Below are positions 52,592 through 61,190 of a stretch of 64,000 nucleotides of DNA, one piece after another (the stretch's first letter is position 1; each line of letters opens with the position of its first letter). Position numbers and translations under genes: made by a program. This stretch comes from Candidatus Eremiobacterota bacterium (lineage in GTDB: Bacteria > Vulcanimicrobiota > Vulcanimicrobiia > Vulcanimicrobiales > Vulcanimicrobiaceae): the NCBI GenBank assembly GCA_019240525.1, contig JAFAYE010000001.1:1151300-1215299 (forward strand), given 5' to 3'. The notes below the pieces were generated by a model. The model was not told where the DNA came from. It did no database searches and saw only the letters and a list, made by a program, of their open reading frames with translations.

Positions 52592-54690
52592 GCGTCGCGC
52601 GGGACGACCAACAGCGCGACGCTCTGCTCGGCCGCAGCGCCGTCGCACTCTTCTACCGCGAGCGCCGCGCCTTGCTCGGCGCTCGTTAAACCTTCGAAGG
52701 CCGCAATGCGCGCACCGCGCAGCACGTAGAGGGCCGGCACCGCGCGGCCAACGTCGCCGAACGTCGTAGCGCCTTCGACGATGTCGCGTACACAGCGAGC
52801 AAGATCGGCAACCCGAGTTACACTTACCTTGGCATCGCGCAGCGCGAGCCGCACGACGCCGCGTTCGTCGACAATGCGCAGGCGGCGATCGCGGCGATAG
52901 CCTCGCAGGAGCGGCGTGAGTTCAATGGCCTCGAGATCGCTCGGTTCGCAGCGCATCGAATCGGCGGCGACCGCGCGCCGCTCGGCCTCGTCGCAGAGCG
53001 AGAGCACCGCCGATTCAACCAGCGCGGTTGCACCCGATGCGGTCGCCCGAACGCGGTTGCGCTGCGGATCGATTTCAATTTCCACTTCGACACGATCGGG
53101 TGCCGCGCCGGCTGCGATCGCACGGTCGGCGGCCTCGCGGCGAATCCGAGCGATGTCATGCGGAGTCGGCGCGACGATCGTTCGTTCCAGCGAGTCGCGT
53201 ACGAGTGCGAGCGCGACGCCGATCGGCGCGATAACTTCGGCGTCGCGGGCGACGCGATAAGGAAGGCGCATCAGCTCCGCCAGTGACGGAATTAGCGCGC
53301 CCGCGCCTCCGCCGCCGCCGACGAGCGTCAGAGTTTGCCGATCGAGCGAATACTCGGCGATCAGCCGATCGACCGTATCGCGAAGTTTCTCCGCGGCGAG
53401 CGAGAGCACCGCGCGCGCCAGCGACCGCGCATCCGCACCGAGCGCGTGCGCGAGAGTTTCAAATGCGCAACGTGCGGCCTCGGCATTTCCATTGGCGAAA
53501 GCTCCGGATGGAATCGTTCCAAGATAGTTCGCGGCGCAGGTGACCGTCGGCGCGATCCGCGTTCCATCGGGCGCGATCAAAACGGCATATTCGGCGCGAT
53601 CGCGCGGCGTGGGCGCGACTCGCTCGAATCGCGCTGCCCTCAGCGAGTCGGGGGGTGAGAAACACGCGTAGGCGCATCCCGCAATGTGCGCGCTGCGCGG
53701 ACCAACGTCGACGACGGCGCGATCGTCGACGCGCAGCATGCTTCCGCCGCCGATGCCGAGCGTCCGGACGTCGAGCGTGCGCAGCATCGTTCGATAGCCG
53801 CCGATGCGCGCGGCCTGCATCTGCGGGCGCCCTGCGCGAATCGCCGAACAATCGGAGCTCGTGCCGCCGACTTCGATGAAAATCCCCTCGCTCAATCGCT
53901 CGTAGAACAATGCGCCCGCGATGCCGGCGGCGGGCCCCGAGAGCAAGGTTAAAATCGGACGCCGTTCGATCTCGCCGACGCCCATGACACCGCCGTCGCT
54001 GCGCATAACCATCAGCGGCGCGGCAATGGCGGCGCCGGCAACTGCCGCTGCGGTGACGCGCGCCGTGCGCACCATCTTCGGCAAAATCGCGGCATTCAGC
54101 GCGGCCGTCCGCGTGCGCGCGCGCAGGCCGTACGCCGTGCTGACGTCGTGGCCGCTGGTCGCATCGACTCCGCGAGCCCGAGCGAACTCAACCGCGTTCG
54201 TTTCGGCCTCCGGCCGGTCGACGCCGAAGCTGCGGCTCACGGCGATTGCCTCGGCCCCGCGGCCGATGAGCGCATCGGTACCGGCCCGAACCAACGATTC
54301 ATCGTTCGCGGGCGCAAATGCGAAGTCGGGCGCAAACGTGTAGCCGCCCGGCAATGGAACGCCGGCGAAGCGCATTTGCCGCTTCGAAAGCCAGCCCATG
54401 CCATCGAGAAGGCCGAGCACGCCGACGCGCGCGAGATCGCCTTCGAGCAAAGCATTTGTCGCCTGCGTCGTCGAGTGCGCGATGAACGCCACCTGCGCGG
54501 CAGTGATTGCCGGATCGTCGAGCAATCGCGCGATGCCGGCAACGATGCCCCCGGCGACGCCCTCGATCGCATCGTGCGTGGTCGGCACTTTGACGAAGGC
54601 GATTGGCCGGCGCGTCGCCGCATCAACAGCGACGACATCGGTGAACGTGCCGCCGACGTCGATGCCGACGCGAATCCCGCGCGACTCCAT
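52588..54690 (-). CDS. Hydantoinase/oxoprolinase family protein, A-type
   Basis: 700 residues beginning IRVGIDVGGTFTDVVAVDAATRR, the phosphate-binding start of HyuA/OplA (ASKHA) enzymes, with VAFIAHSTTQATNALLEGD, MRSDGGVMGVGEIERRPILTLLSGPAAGIAGA, EVGGTSSDCSAI and LVGGGGGAGALIP following. HyuA proteins normally pair with a HyuB, which is absent here. The real start is ATG 54690; the frame is open to 55095, but that is antisense to the methyltransferase. Lies two bases after the methyltransferase stop. Confidence 0.82.
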   Translation of the reverse strand: MESRGIRVGIDVGGTFTDVVAVDAATRRPIAFVKVPTTHDAIEGVAGGIVAGIARLLDDPAITAAQVAFIAHSTTQATNALLEGDLARVGVLGLLDGMGWLSKRQMRFAGVPLPGGYTFAPDFAFAPANDESLVRAGTDALIGRGAEAIAVSRSFGVDRPEAETNAVEFARARGVDATSGHDVSTAYGLRARTRTAALNAAILPKMVRTARVTAAAVAGAAIAAPLMVMRSDGGVMGVGEIERRPILTLLSGPAAGIAGALFYERLSEGIFIEVGGTSSDCSAIRAGRPQMQAARIGGYRTMLRTLDVRTLGIGGGSMLRVDDRAVVDVGPRSAHIAGCAYACFSPPDSLRAARFERVAPTPRDRAEYAVLIAPDGTRIAPTVTCAANYLGTIPSGAFANGNAEAARCAFETLAHALGADARSLARAVLSLAAEKLRDTVDRLIAEYSLDRQTLTLVGGGGGAGALIPSLAELMRLPYRVARDAEVIAPIGVALALVRDSLERTIVAPTPHDIARIRREAADRAIAAGAAPDRVEVEIEIDPQRNRVRATASGATALVESAVLSLCDEAERRAVAADSMRCEPSDLEAIELTPLLRGYRRDRRLRIVDERGVVRLALRDAKVSVTRVADLARCVRDIVEGATTFGDVGRAVPALYVLRGARIAAFEGLTSAEQGAALAVEECDGAAAEQSVALLVVPRDA

Positions 54691-54692
54691 GG

Positions 54693-55418
54693 TTACCAGT
54701 CGGCAACGAGTGCGAAGGTGACCATGGCAAGCTCCACGACACCGTCCCGCTCGTATCGTTCGAAGAGCGCTTCGAGATCGGCGCGCAATCGTTGCGCCGG
54801 CGGCCCCACTGCGGGAAGATACGATGCCGAGGCGGCGCGACCGAGTAGACCCGGCCGATCGAGCCGCTGGGCCACGGGATGATCGGTGCGCCGCACGCGC
54901 GCGCCGGGAAATGCGGCGAACACCGCGAGTGCCTCTTGCCGAATCGCTTCGGTATCGTCGGTCGCATAAGAGCGCACGAGCTCGCCGTATGCCGCCGTAA
55001 ACGGATCGCGCTCGTCGCGTTCGTATTGTAAGAGCGCTGCGCGCTTTCGTGCAATGCGACGAAACTCTGCCATCGTCTCCATTGTGGCAAACCAATGAAA
55101 CGCCTCACACGCCAACGCCACGTCGACGCTCTGCGAGGCCAAGCCTGTCCGCTCGGCAGTACCGTGATGCCAAGTTACGGACGCATGCCCTTCTGCGGCG
55201 GCGCGCATCCGCGCGTTCGGTTCGATCGCGATGACTCGCGCGCCACGCTGGGCGATGAGGCGTGCCGATATGCCGGTTCCCGCGCCGACATCGGCGACGA
55301 TCAATGCATCCGGCTCACCCAACCCGGCGAGCACGGCATCGATCGCCGATGGTGGATACGAAGGCCGAAAGGCGGCGTACGCCTTCGCGCGCGGACCAAA
55401 ACGCGACGTCGATCTCAT
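54693..55418 (-). CDS. Class I SAM-dependent methyltransferase
   Basis: 241 residues starting RFGPRAKAYAAFRPSYP, with the SAM motif I VADVGAGTGISARLIAQRG, acidic motif IEPNARM, and DVALACEAFHWF. This is the UbiE/Tam-like Methyltransf_11 type, and the FHWF motif is common in trans-aconitate methyltransferase relatives. The acceptor is unknown. Coupled to the upstream transporter by ATGA and to the HyuA gene downstream. Confidence 0.82.
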   Translation of the reverse strand: MRSTSRFGPRAKAYAAFRPSYPPSAIDAVLAGLGEPDALIVADVGAGTGISARLIAQRGARVIAIEPNARMRAAAEGHASVTWHHGTAERTGLASQSVDVALACEAFHWFATMETMAEFRRIARKRAALLQYERDERDPFTAAYGELVRSYATDDTEAIRQEALAVFAAFPGARVRRTDHPVAQRLDRPGLLGRAASASYLPAVGPPAQRLRADLEALFERYERDGVVELAMVTFALVADW

Positions 55419-57412
55419 GCAAGAAATGGAGCGCCGAGGTCGATGACCAATGCATGGCCGGCGCGCATTACTTCGAACCGATGCGGTTTCCCATCGTAGG
55501 CTCGCCGCTCGGAAGCATACGTACCGTACCGCCACCATTCCAGCCCGTCGATCGTTTCGATTACGTCACCCGAGCGCAAACCGGCGGCATAGGCCGGACC
55601 GCCCGCGCGGGCGTAGGCTCGCAAATTGCCATCGGCAGTACGAAAGAATGCGTAGAAGTACGTTGGTTGGTCGCCGTGGCGCAGCGCGACGCCGTTCGCA
55701 AAAAGATTGGCGCTTCGAACGGGCTCGGACAGAGTCCACGCACGCAGTCGCTCCACGCCCTCCAACGCCAGCTCGCGTGCCTGCGCGGCGCCCGCCGGCG
55801 GCTTGGAGATCGCATGATCGTGCCACTCGGCGACGATCCAACCACCGCAATCCTGCAAGCGTAATCCGACATCGAGATCGTCGCCTTCGGTGAGCGCGAA
55901 AGTCGAAACCGAGACAAACAGATATGCAGCGTACTGCTTGTGCGAGCAGTCGGCGGCGTTGGGGTCGTCGTGCAGACGCATCGTCCGCCACGCGCCGCCG
56001 CCCAAAGCGCTCGAAACGGCCGCCGCCGCAGCGCCCGCGAGCGGCGTTCCGTCGTCGTCAATCGCAACGCGACCGCTCGAGCTTGCCGGCGCGTAGAATC
56101 CCGGCAGCAACTCGTCGGCACGCGCGACGTGCAGCGGCGATGCGAATGGTCGCGCCGCGAAGAGCGCCGGCGCAGCGACGACAACGGCAAGCGTCGCCAA
56201 AATTGCGACGCCGGTCTGGTACGCGAGCGTCCGGCGCGTGATGGTGGCGATCGGAACGCCGGTGAAATTTGCGATCCAGACGTTCGCGGTGTTGGTGGGA
56301 TCGCAAACGTTTTGCACTTGCACGACCGCCATGATCGCCGCCACGAGAATGACCGGCGGTAGAACGTGGGCCGCCAACAGCGCGGTAAAAATGGCAATGC
56401 CGACGCCAAAGGGATTGAGCGGGCCGCGGTAGAGCACGAGCGGGCTGGCAACGCCAAAGAGAAGCACGTACGCGATGGGATTGCGCAACCAGCCGCCGCC
56501 AACGAGCGGTTGGAGCGCGGCCGCGAACTGAGGCTGCTGCGTGGCAGCCAGCAGCATGCCGATGCCGATAAAAAGAACGATCGCGGGCGCAACGTCTTCG
56601 ACGCCGCGGATCGCCGCGGCGACGAGCCGCTGCACGGCCTGGCTCGGGCGCGTGGTGACGACGCCGAAGAGCGCGGCGGTCAGAAATGCCGGTGCCGCCT
56701 CCATTCGTAACGCGTAGTAGAGCAAGAGCGGCAGCACCGGCGTGAGCAATGCAACCGCCGGCACGCGATGGTTTGCGGGCGTTTCGGCCTGCGTCGCCCA
56801 GGTTGCATAGCCCCGCTCGCGACGAAACGAAATTGCCGCATAGAGCAGCAACGCCACGGCATCTATTGCCGCCAGCACGATCGCGTAGCGGATCAGCTCG
56901 TGCGCCGTCACGCCAAAGTATTTCGTGTAGAACGTCCAGTTCGCGATGTTGAAGATATAGCCGAGGGCGAAGCCCATTAAGAAGAGCGTCGCCGCAATCG
57001 TTCGCGGCACGCCGGCGGTCATCATGATCGGCAGCACGATCGAGCCGACCATGATGATCCCGCCCAGACCCGAGATCGACGTGAAGAGCACTGCGACGAT
57101 CGCGCAAAAACTCAGCGATACTGCGAGCGGCCGTTCGCCGCCGTATTCGGCGGCCAGATCGACGATCGTCCGCGCGATCCCGGTCTCAATCGTCACTCGC
57201 CCCAAGAGCGCGCCGAAGATTACCGCGACGTAAACGGGCGCCAGCTGGACGGCGCCACCGGTAATGATACCGCCAATCCGAGCGGAGGGCACGCCCGCAA
57301 CGAGCGACATCACCAGCGCCATCGCGGGAACCGCGACGAGCGCCGGAATCCAGCGGCGATACATCAGCACCGCGAAGAACGCGAAGACGATAAGGATGGC
57401 GAGCGCGCTCAT
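55415..57412 (-). CDS. IT-superfamily (GntP/DcuC-like) permease fused to a periplasmic PDZ-like domain
   Basis: 665 residues from ATG 57412. Residues about 1-425 are a ten- to twelve-helix permease with paired motifs (TSISGLGGIIMVGSIVLPIM and VCDPTNTANVWI). After the last helix comes about 240 residues of soluble sequence: a domain with paired cysteines (AADCSHK, LQDCGGW), then a PDZ-like end with ARAGGPAYAAGLRSGDVIETIDG near 615-640. Such a tail on a secondary transporter is unusual. It follows the GH20 gene by four bases, so a sugar or sugar-acid substrate is plausible but unproven. Confidence 0.75.
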   Translation of the reverse strand: MSALAILIVFAFFAVLMYRRWIPALVAVPAMALVMSLVAGVPSARIGGIITGGAVQLAPVYVAVIFGALLGRVTIETGIARTIVDLAAEYGGERPLAVSLSFCAIVAVLFTSISGLGGIIMVGSIVLPIMMTAGVPRTIAATLFLMGFALGYIFNIANWTFYTKYFGVTAHELIRYAIVLAAIDAVALLLYAAISFRRERGYATWATQAETPANHRVPAVALLTPVLPLLLYYALRMEAAPAFLTAALFGVVTTRPSQAVQRLVAAAIRGVEDVAPAIVLFIGIGMLLAATQQPQFAAALQPLVGGGWLRNPIAYVLLFGVASPLVLYRGPLNPFGVGIAIFTALLAAHVLPPVILVAAIMAVVQVQNVCDPTNTANVWIANFTGVPIATITRRTLAYQTGVAILATLAVVVAAPALFAARPFASPLHVARADELLPGFYAPASSSGRVAIDDDGTPLAGAAAAAVSSALGGGAWRTMRLHDDPNAADCSHKQYAAYLFVSVSTFALTEGDDLDVGLRLQDCGGWIVAEWHDHAISKPPAGAAQARELALEGVERLRAWTLSEPVRSANLFANGVALRHGDQPTYFYAFFRTADGNLRAYARAGGPAYAAGLRSGDVIETIDGLEWWRYGTYASERRAYDGKPHRFEVMRAGHALVIDLGAPFLA

Positions 57413-57416
57413 CAAC

Positions 57417-59366
57417 TCAGGGGAGCGCAAGGACGTTGTCCAACGTCGGCAGCGTTCCGCCGCTCAGATAGTTCTGCGTAACGCGAGAGAAGGCGTCGGC
57501 ACGCCGGATCGCCGTTTGAGCCGCCAGGTGGTATCGTTCGAGGTTGCTTGCCAGATGACCGTCGCGGCTCTCGTAGCGCCAGGCACGCGCGTAGAGCGGG
57601 GCGAGTTCTTCGAATGCATCGCGCAGCTCCCACATCCAATACCGGCACCAGCGCAGGTCGCGCTCGGCGCGGTTGCGATCCGAGGCGTGCGTGCGCGCGT
57701 CGTCATACATAGAGCGGACTTCGGCCGCGATTTGGAACTTGCGCGCCAGCGCGTCGTAGCGTCGCGCAGCCAAGAACATCACGAAGGCCGCGTTGGCATG
57801 GAGCGGCGGCTGCTTGAAGTAGAGATGCTCTTCGACGTCTTCGAGTTCCAACCGTATTTGTCGAAGATCGGCGTTTGCGACTTGAGCTGCCGCCGCCTCG
57901 TCGAACGGATCGGCCCAAAAAAGCGCGTTGGTTTGCCCGTACGTGAAACCAGTTGGCTCGAGCCGGCGCAGCGCCGCACCAAGTGCGATCGCGTCGCCGC
58001 TGTAGCGAGCATCGTCGCTGCCGAAGAACGCGCTGGCAAAGCTGTTCGCGAACTGGGTCTGCGGTAGATCGGCGGATTGCCATGCCTGGGCGGCCGCGTA
58101 CACGAGCGGATACCAGGTCGACTCGTAGAGCGTCTCCCCATCATCGTGCCAAACGGTTTGAAAGAGTCCGAGCACGCGCGCCGAGCGCCCTTCGCCAATG
58201 AACCGCTGCTCGTTGGCGAGCGCTATAGTTAGGTTGGGAAAGATCTCGTTCCAGTTACTCGCGCCCGGTGCCACCATCTGCTCGAAGCCGCCGCGTGCGA
58301 TCGTTTGGATGTAGGGTTCGAAGCTTGGCTCGTCGCCGTAGTGCCAGTTGACGACGACGGCGGAACGTGGAATCAATCTCATGATGTTCGGATCGTTTTC
58401 AATCCCGTCGTCCCACAGCATCAACCGCGCTCCCGACGGCTCGATCAGGCTATTCATCGCAACGATGTGGTCGGCATAGACTTGCGAGCGCCCGCGCTGC
58501 GTCACGTATGCTTGGGTCTGTCCAAGACCGAGAGTCGCCGTTTCATCCGAGCCGATATGGAAGAAAGGCGGACGTCCGACGGCGGCTAGTTCTTGTGAAA
58601 CGATGCGAGAAAGGTATGCCGCCGAGAGCGGCACGTTGGGCGAAAGCAAAAAACCATGTGGGAACTCTGCCGCGCCGGCATACCGCTCCACACGCAACGT
58701 GCCGTGCATGTGCGCGAACGTTTGCTGCTCGGGAATTAGAGCGACGTGGAAGCGCGCCGCGTACGCCGCTAGCGCTCGAAGTTCATTCGGCGTGATGCCA
58801 TCGAGCGGCGCCGGTAGCGGACCGGTTGGACTGAGGAACACGTGCTCCATATAGGGCGAGTAACCGTTCATTTTGAATGCCGCGATCGTTCGAATGCGTT
58901 CTTGGAAGTAACGCATCGTCGGCAGCGGTCCGCGCGACACGTCGTCGGAGAGAATCCGCCATCGAAGCGCGGGACGATCCTCGATGCGAACGCAGGGCAT
59001 CGTCCACGCTCCGTTGACGCGCACCGGAAGCTGCGCCAGGGTCATCGCCGCATAGAAGGCGCCGTTTGCGTCGGCGCTTTCGATCGTCGCGCGTTTTGGA
59101 TTAACCGTCAGGCGGTAGGCTTGCGATTCCAAACTTGCATCGCGTCGCACGACGATCGCCGCGGATCGCGCGGATGCCCTCTGCAGCGAGCCGATCCTAA
59201 GCGCCCGCCAGCGCTCGTCGATTTCCGCACGCGCCCCCGCGTCGAAATTCGCCGCGACGCTGCGGGGCACGCTCAAAGGATACGCCGGGCATCTCATGTC
59301 GTCGATTCGCGCGGGAACGGGCAGCAGATGCAGCGAGCTCGCCGCGATCGCAACGAGGAGAAGCAA
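57417..59366 (-). CDS. Secreted GH20 beta-N-acetylhexosaminidase
   Basis: 649 residues; hydrophobic signal-like N-terminus. An N-terminal GH20b-like domain leads to a TIM barrel with the catalytic Asp-Glu pair in FFHIGSDETATLG, preceded by WRILSDDVSRGPLPT and LIPEQQTF, and followed by LMLWDDGIEND. It releases terminal GlcNAc/GalNAc from chitin oligomers, glycans or cell wall. TTG start directly after the stop of the upstream gene. The C-terminal 200 residues are helical and of unknown role. Confidence 0.87.
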   Translation of the reverse strand: MLLLVAIAASSLHLLPVPARIDDMRCPAYPLSVPRSVAANFDAGARAEIDERWRALRIGSLQRASARSAAIVVRRDASLESQAYRLTVNPKRATIESADANGAFYAAMTLAQLPVRVNGAWTMPCVRIEDRPALRWRILSDDVSRGPLPTMRYFQERIRTIAAFKMNGYSPYMEHVFLSPTGPLPAPLDGITPNELRALAAYAARFHVALIPEQQTFAHMHGTLRVERYAGAAEFPHGFLLSPNVPLSAAYLSRIVSQELAAVGRPPFFHIGSDETATLGLGQTQAYVTQRGRSQVYADHIVAMNSLIEPSGARLMLWDDGIENDPNIMRLIPRSAVVVNWHYGDEPSFEPYIQTIARGGFEQMVAPGASNWNEIFPNLTIALANEQRFIGEGRSARVLGLFQTVWHDDGETLYESTWYPLVYAAAQAWQSADLPQTQFANSFASAFFGSDDARYSGDAIALGAALRRLEPTGFTYGQTNALFWADPFDEAAAAQVANADLRQIRLELEDVEEHLYFKQPPLHANAAFVMFLAARRYDALARKFQIAAEVRSMYDDARTHASDRNRAERDLRWCRYWMWELRDAFEELAPLYARAWRYESRDGHLASNLERYHLAAQTAIRRADAFSRVTQNYLSGGTLPTLDNVLALP

Positions 59367-59774
59367 CTACGTCATCTTGAGTGACGCTGCGCGGATCGCA
59401 GTTTCGCGCTCATCGAGCACCGCGACGACCTCGTCGAGATAGGATGCCGCGGCGACGGAATCGAGCGATGCAGCACGGTCGGCAAGCTCGACGGTTGCCA
59501 CGTCGGAAACTGCGACCGCACCGCCGTCGTTTGAAGCCGCTCCGGCGATGACGTGATGCACGGCAAAGGCTCGCGGATCGGCAAAACCGACGCGCACGAG
59601 CAAATCGTCGACCCGCGCTTGCTGCGCGTCGCTGAGTACGCCGCGCGACGCTAGCTCCGCCAACGCCTCGCCGAGATACGAACGGACGTACTCGTCGGAG
59701 CGGCGCCGTTCGAAATCGCCGTCGTAACCGGGAAAATTCGCGATCTTTGCCTGCAATCGTTCTAACGGCTCCAT
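59367..59774 (-). CDS. Hypothetical protein leading the GH20 operon
   Basis: 135 residues, soluble, mostly helical. It opens MEPLERLQAKIANFPGYDGDFERRRSDEYVRSYLGEAL and has VLSDAQQARVDDLLVRVGF. I recognise no family. The TAG is followed at once by the GH20 start, so it is translated in series with that operon. Confidence 0.65.
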   Translation of the reverse strand: MEPLERLQAKIANFPGYDGDFERRRSDEYVRSYLGEALAELASRGVLSDAQQARVDDLLVRVGFADPRAFAVHHVIAGAASNDGGAVAVSDVATVELADRAASLDSVAAASYLDEVVAVLDERETAIRAASLKMT

Positions 59775-59853
59775 GCGGGTGTGCTACGACAGACGCCGGC
59801 CGGAGGCCTCGAAGCTTCAAAGGGCATGCAGACCGGCGTGGGAAGATAGAAAT

Positions 59854-60363
59854 ATGAAGCGCGCAACGGCGTGGCCCGCATATATGGTCGCAGCGGCTTG
59901 CTTCGTCATTGCGATTATCTCATCGATTGCCAACATCTCGCTCATGGGGCAAATCAAGCAAGTGCAGCGTGAAAACGCAACATTGTCGGAGCGATCGACG
60001 GCGCTGGCGCGTACGCTCGTGAGCGAGCGTACGGTGCTCTTCGACATGCTCGATAGCCGTGCGAGGCACTATCAGATCGGCGATGGCGAAGTCATCACGC
60101 ATGGAGACCGCATTTATCTCGCCTTGCACGCACTCTCGGAGCCGCCGCGCGGAAAAGTCTATCAAGCATGGACGCTCGCGAAGGGAGCGTCACGGCCGGC
60201 GGCGTCGCCGACCTTCATTCCCGACGCGCGCGGCGTTGCGCTCATCGTGTTGACGGCCGACGCGCGCACCACTTCCGACGTCTCGGTTACGGTCGAACCC
60301 GAAGGGGGCAGCCGCGAGCCGACCGCTAAACCGTTGATCGACGTTCCATTCGACACTCAGTGA
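59854..60363 (+). CDS. Anti-sigma factor RskA C-terminal domain protein
   Basis: 169 residues from ATG 59854 with a GGAAG site upstream. One transmembrane helix (about 9-30), a short coiled coil (QIKQVQRENATLSERST) and a periplasmic RskA-type domain with LALHALSEPPRGKVYQAWTLAKG and VALIVLTADA...VTVEPEGGS. The N-terminal zinc-binding anti-sigma domain is missing and no sigma factor is adjacent. Coupled by GTGA to the GNAT gene. Confidence 0.75.
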   Translation: MKRATAWPAYMVAAACFVIAIISSIANISLMGQIKQVQRENATLSERSTALARTLVSERTVLFDMLDSRARHYQIGDGEVITHGDRIYLALHALSEPPRGKVYQAWTLAKGASRPAASPTFIPDARGVALIVLTADARTTSDVSVTVEPEGGSREPTAKPLIDVPFDTQ

Positions 60364-61172
60364 TCGAGCCGGTTTCGCGCGCGACGCAAGCGCCGGCGCT
60401 TCGCTATCTCTCCCGCTCACCGTATCTCAACGTTTTCTTGACACACGTGCTGCAGCACGACCCCGGACGTCCGTCGCGAAAAAATATCACGGTTGCATTG
60501 AACCGCGGCGACGTTGTGGGCGTCGGCTACTACGGCCGGCAGATTGTCGTGGCTTGCGAGCCTCCGGCCATTCCGGCATTCGCCGAATACGTCAAACAGC
60601 GGCGCGGTGAGCGCATGATCGTCGGGATGCGCGACACGGTTCGCGCCTTGTGGGAGGAGATGCGCGCGTGGCACGATGCTCCGCGCCTGGTGCGCGATCG
60701 CCAGCTCGTCCTCATGGTCGATCGTCAACGGTTACGGGCTTACGAGCCGCGCGTCGCCGTGCGCAACGCGCGGCCTTCGGAATGGAACGCCGTCGCCGAT
60801 AGTTCCGCCGAAATGGTCCGCCAAGAACTCGGGTACGATCCGCGACGCGGATCGCGCGAGTACGCTGACGGTGTCCGAGAGATGATCGAACGGCAGCTCT
60901 GGTGGGTCGGCGAAGCCGGGGGGCGCCTCTGCTTTTTCTGCAACATCGGTCCGTGGTGCGATCGGACGATCCAGCTTCAAGGAATTTGGACGCCGCCGCC
61001 TCTGCGCGGCCAAGGTTTCGCGACGGCGTCGCTCGCAGCGATCTGCGATCGGCTGCTCGAAGTGTCGCCGACGGTTTCGCTCTACGTGAATGACTTCAAC
61101 GACGCCGCAATCGCGCTCTATCGCCGAGTCGGCTTCGAACACGTCGGCGATTTTCAAACCCTCCTCTTTTAG
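60360..61172 (+). CDS. GNAT-family N-acetyltransferase
   Basis: 270 residues, GTG start. The C-terminal half is a GNAT fold: acetyl-CoA motif A in LRGQGFATASLAAICDRLLE, then SLYVNDFNDAAIALYRRVGFEHVGDF (motif B). The N-terminal half (about 1-130) resembles the DUF4081 extension found before GNAT domains in actinobacterial enzymes. Substrate unknown. Confidence 0.82.
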   Translation: MIEPVSRATQAPALRYLSRSPYLNVFLTHVLQHDPGRPSRKNITVALNRGDVVGVGYYGRQIVVACEPPAIPAFAEYVKQRRGERMIVGMRDTVRALWEEMRAWHDAPRLVRDRQLVLMVDRQRLRAYEPRVAVRNARPSEWNAVADSSAEMVRQELGYDPRRGSREYADGVREMIERQLWWVGEAGGRLCFFCNIGPWCDRTIQLQGIWTPPPLRGQGFATASLAAICDRLLEVSPTVSLYVNDFNDAAIALYRRVGFEHVGDFQTLLF

Positions 61173-61190
61173 TCGGCGCCTGAGAACTCA

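Noticed and set aside
54693-55095. N-terminal extension of the HyuA-like gene
   Set aside because: Lies inside the methyltransferase gene in another frame; the homologous N-terminus begins at 54690.
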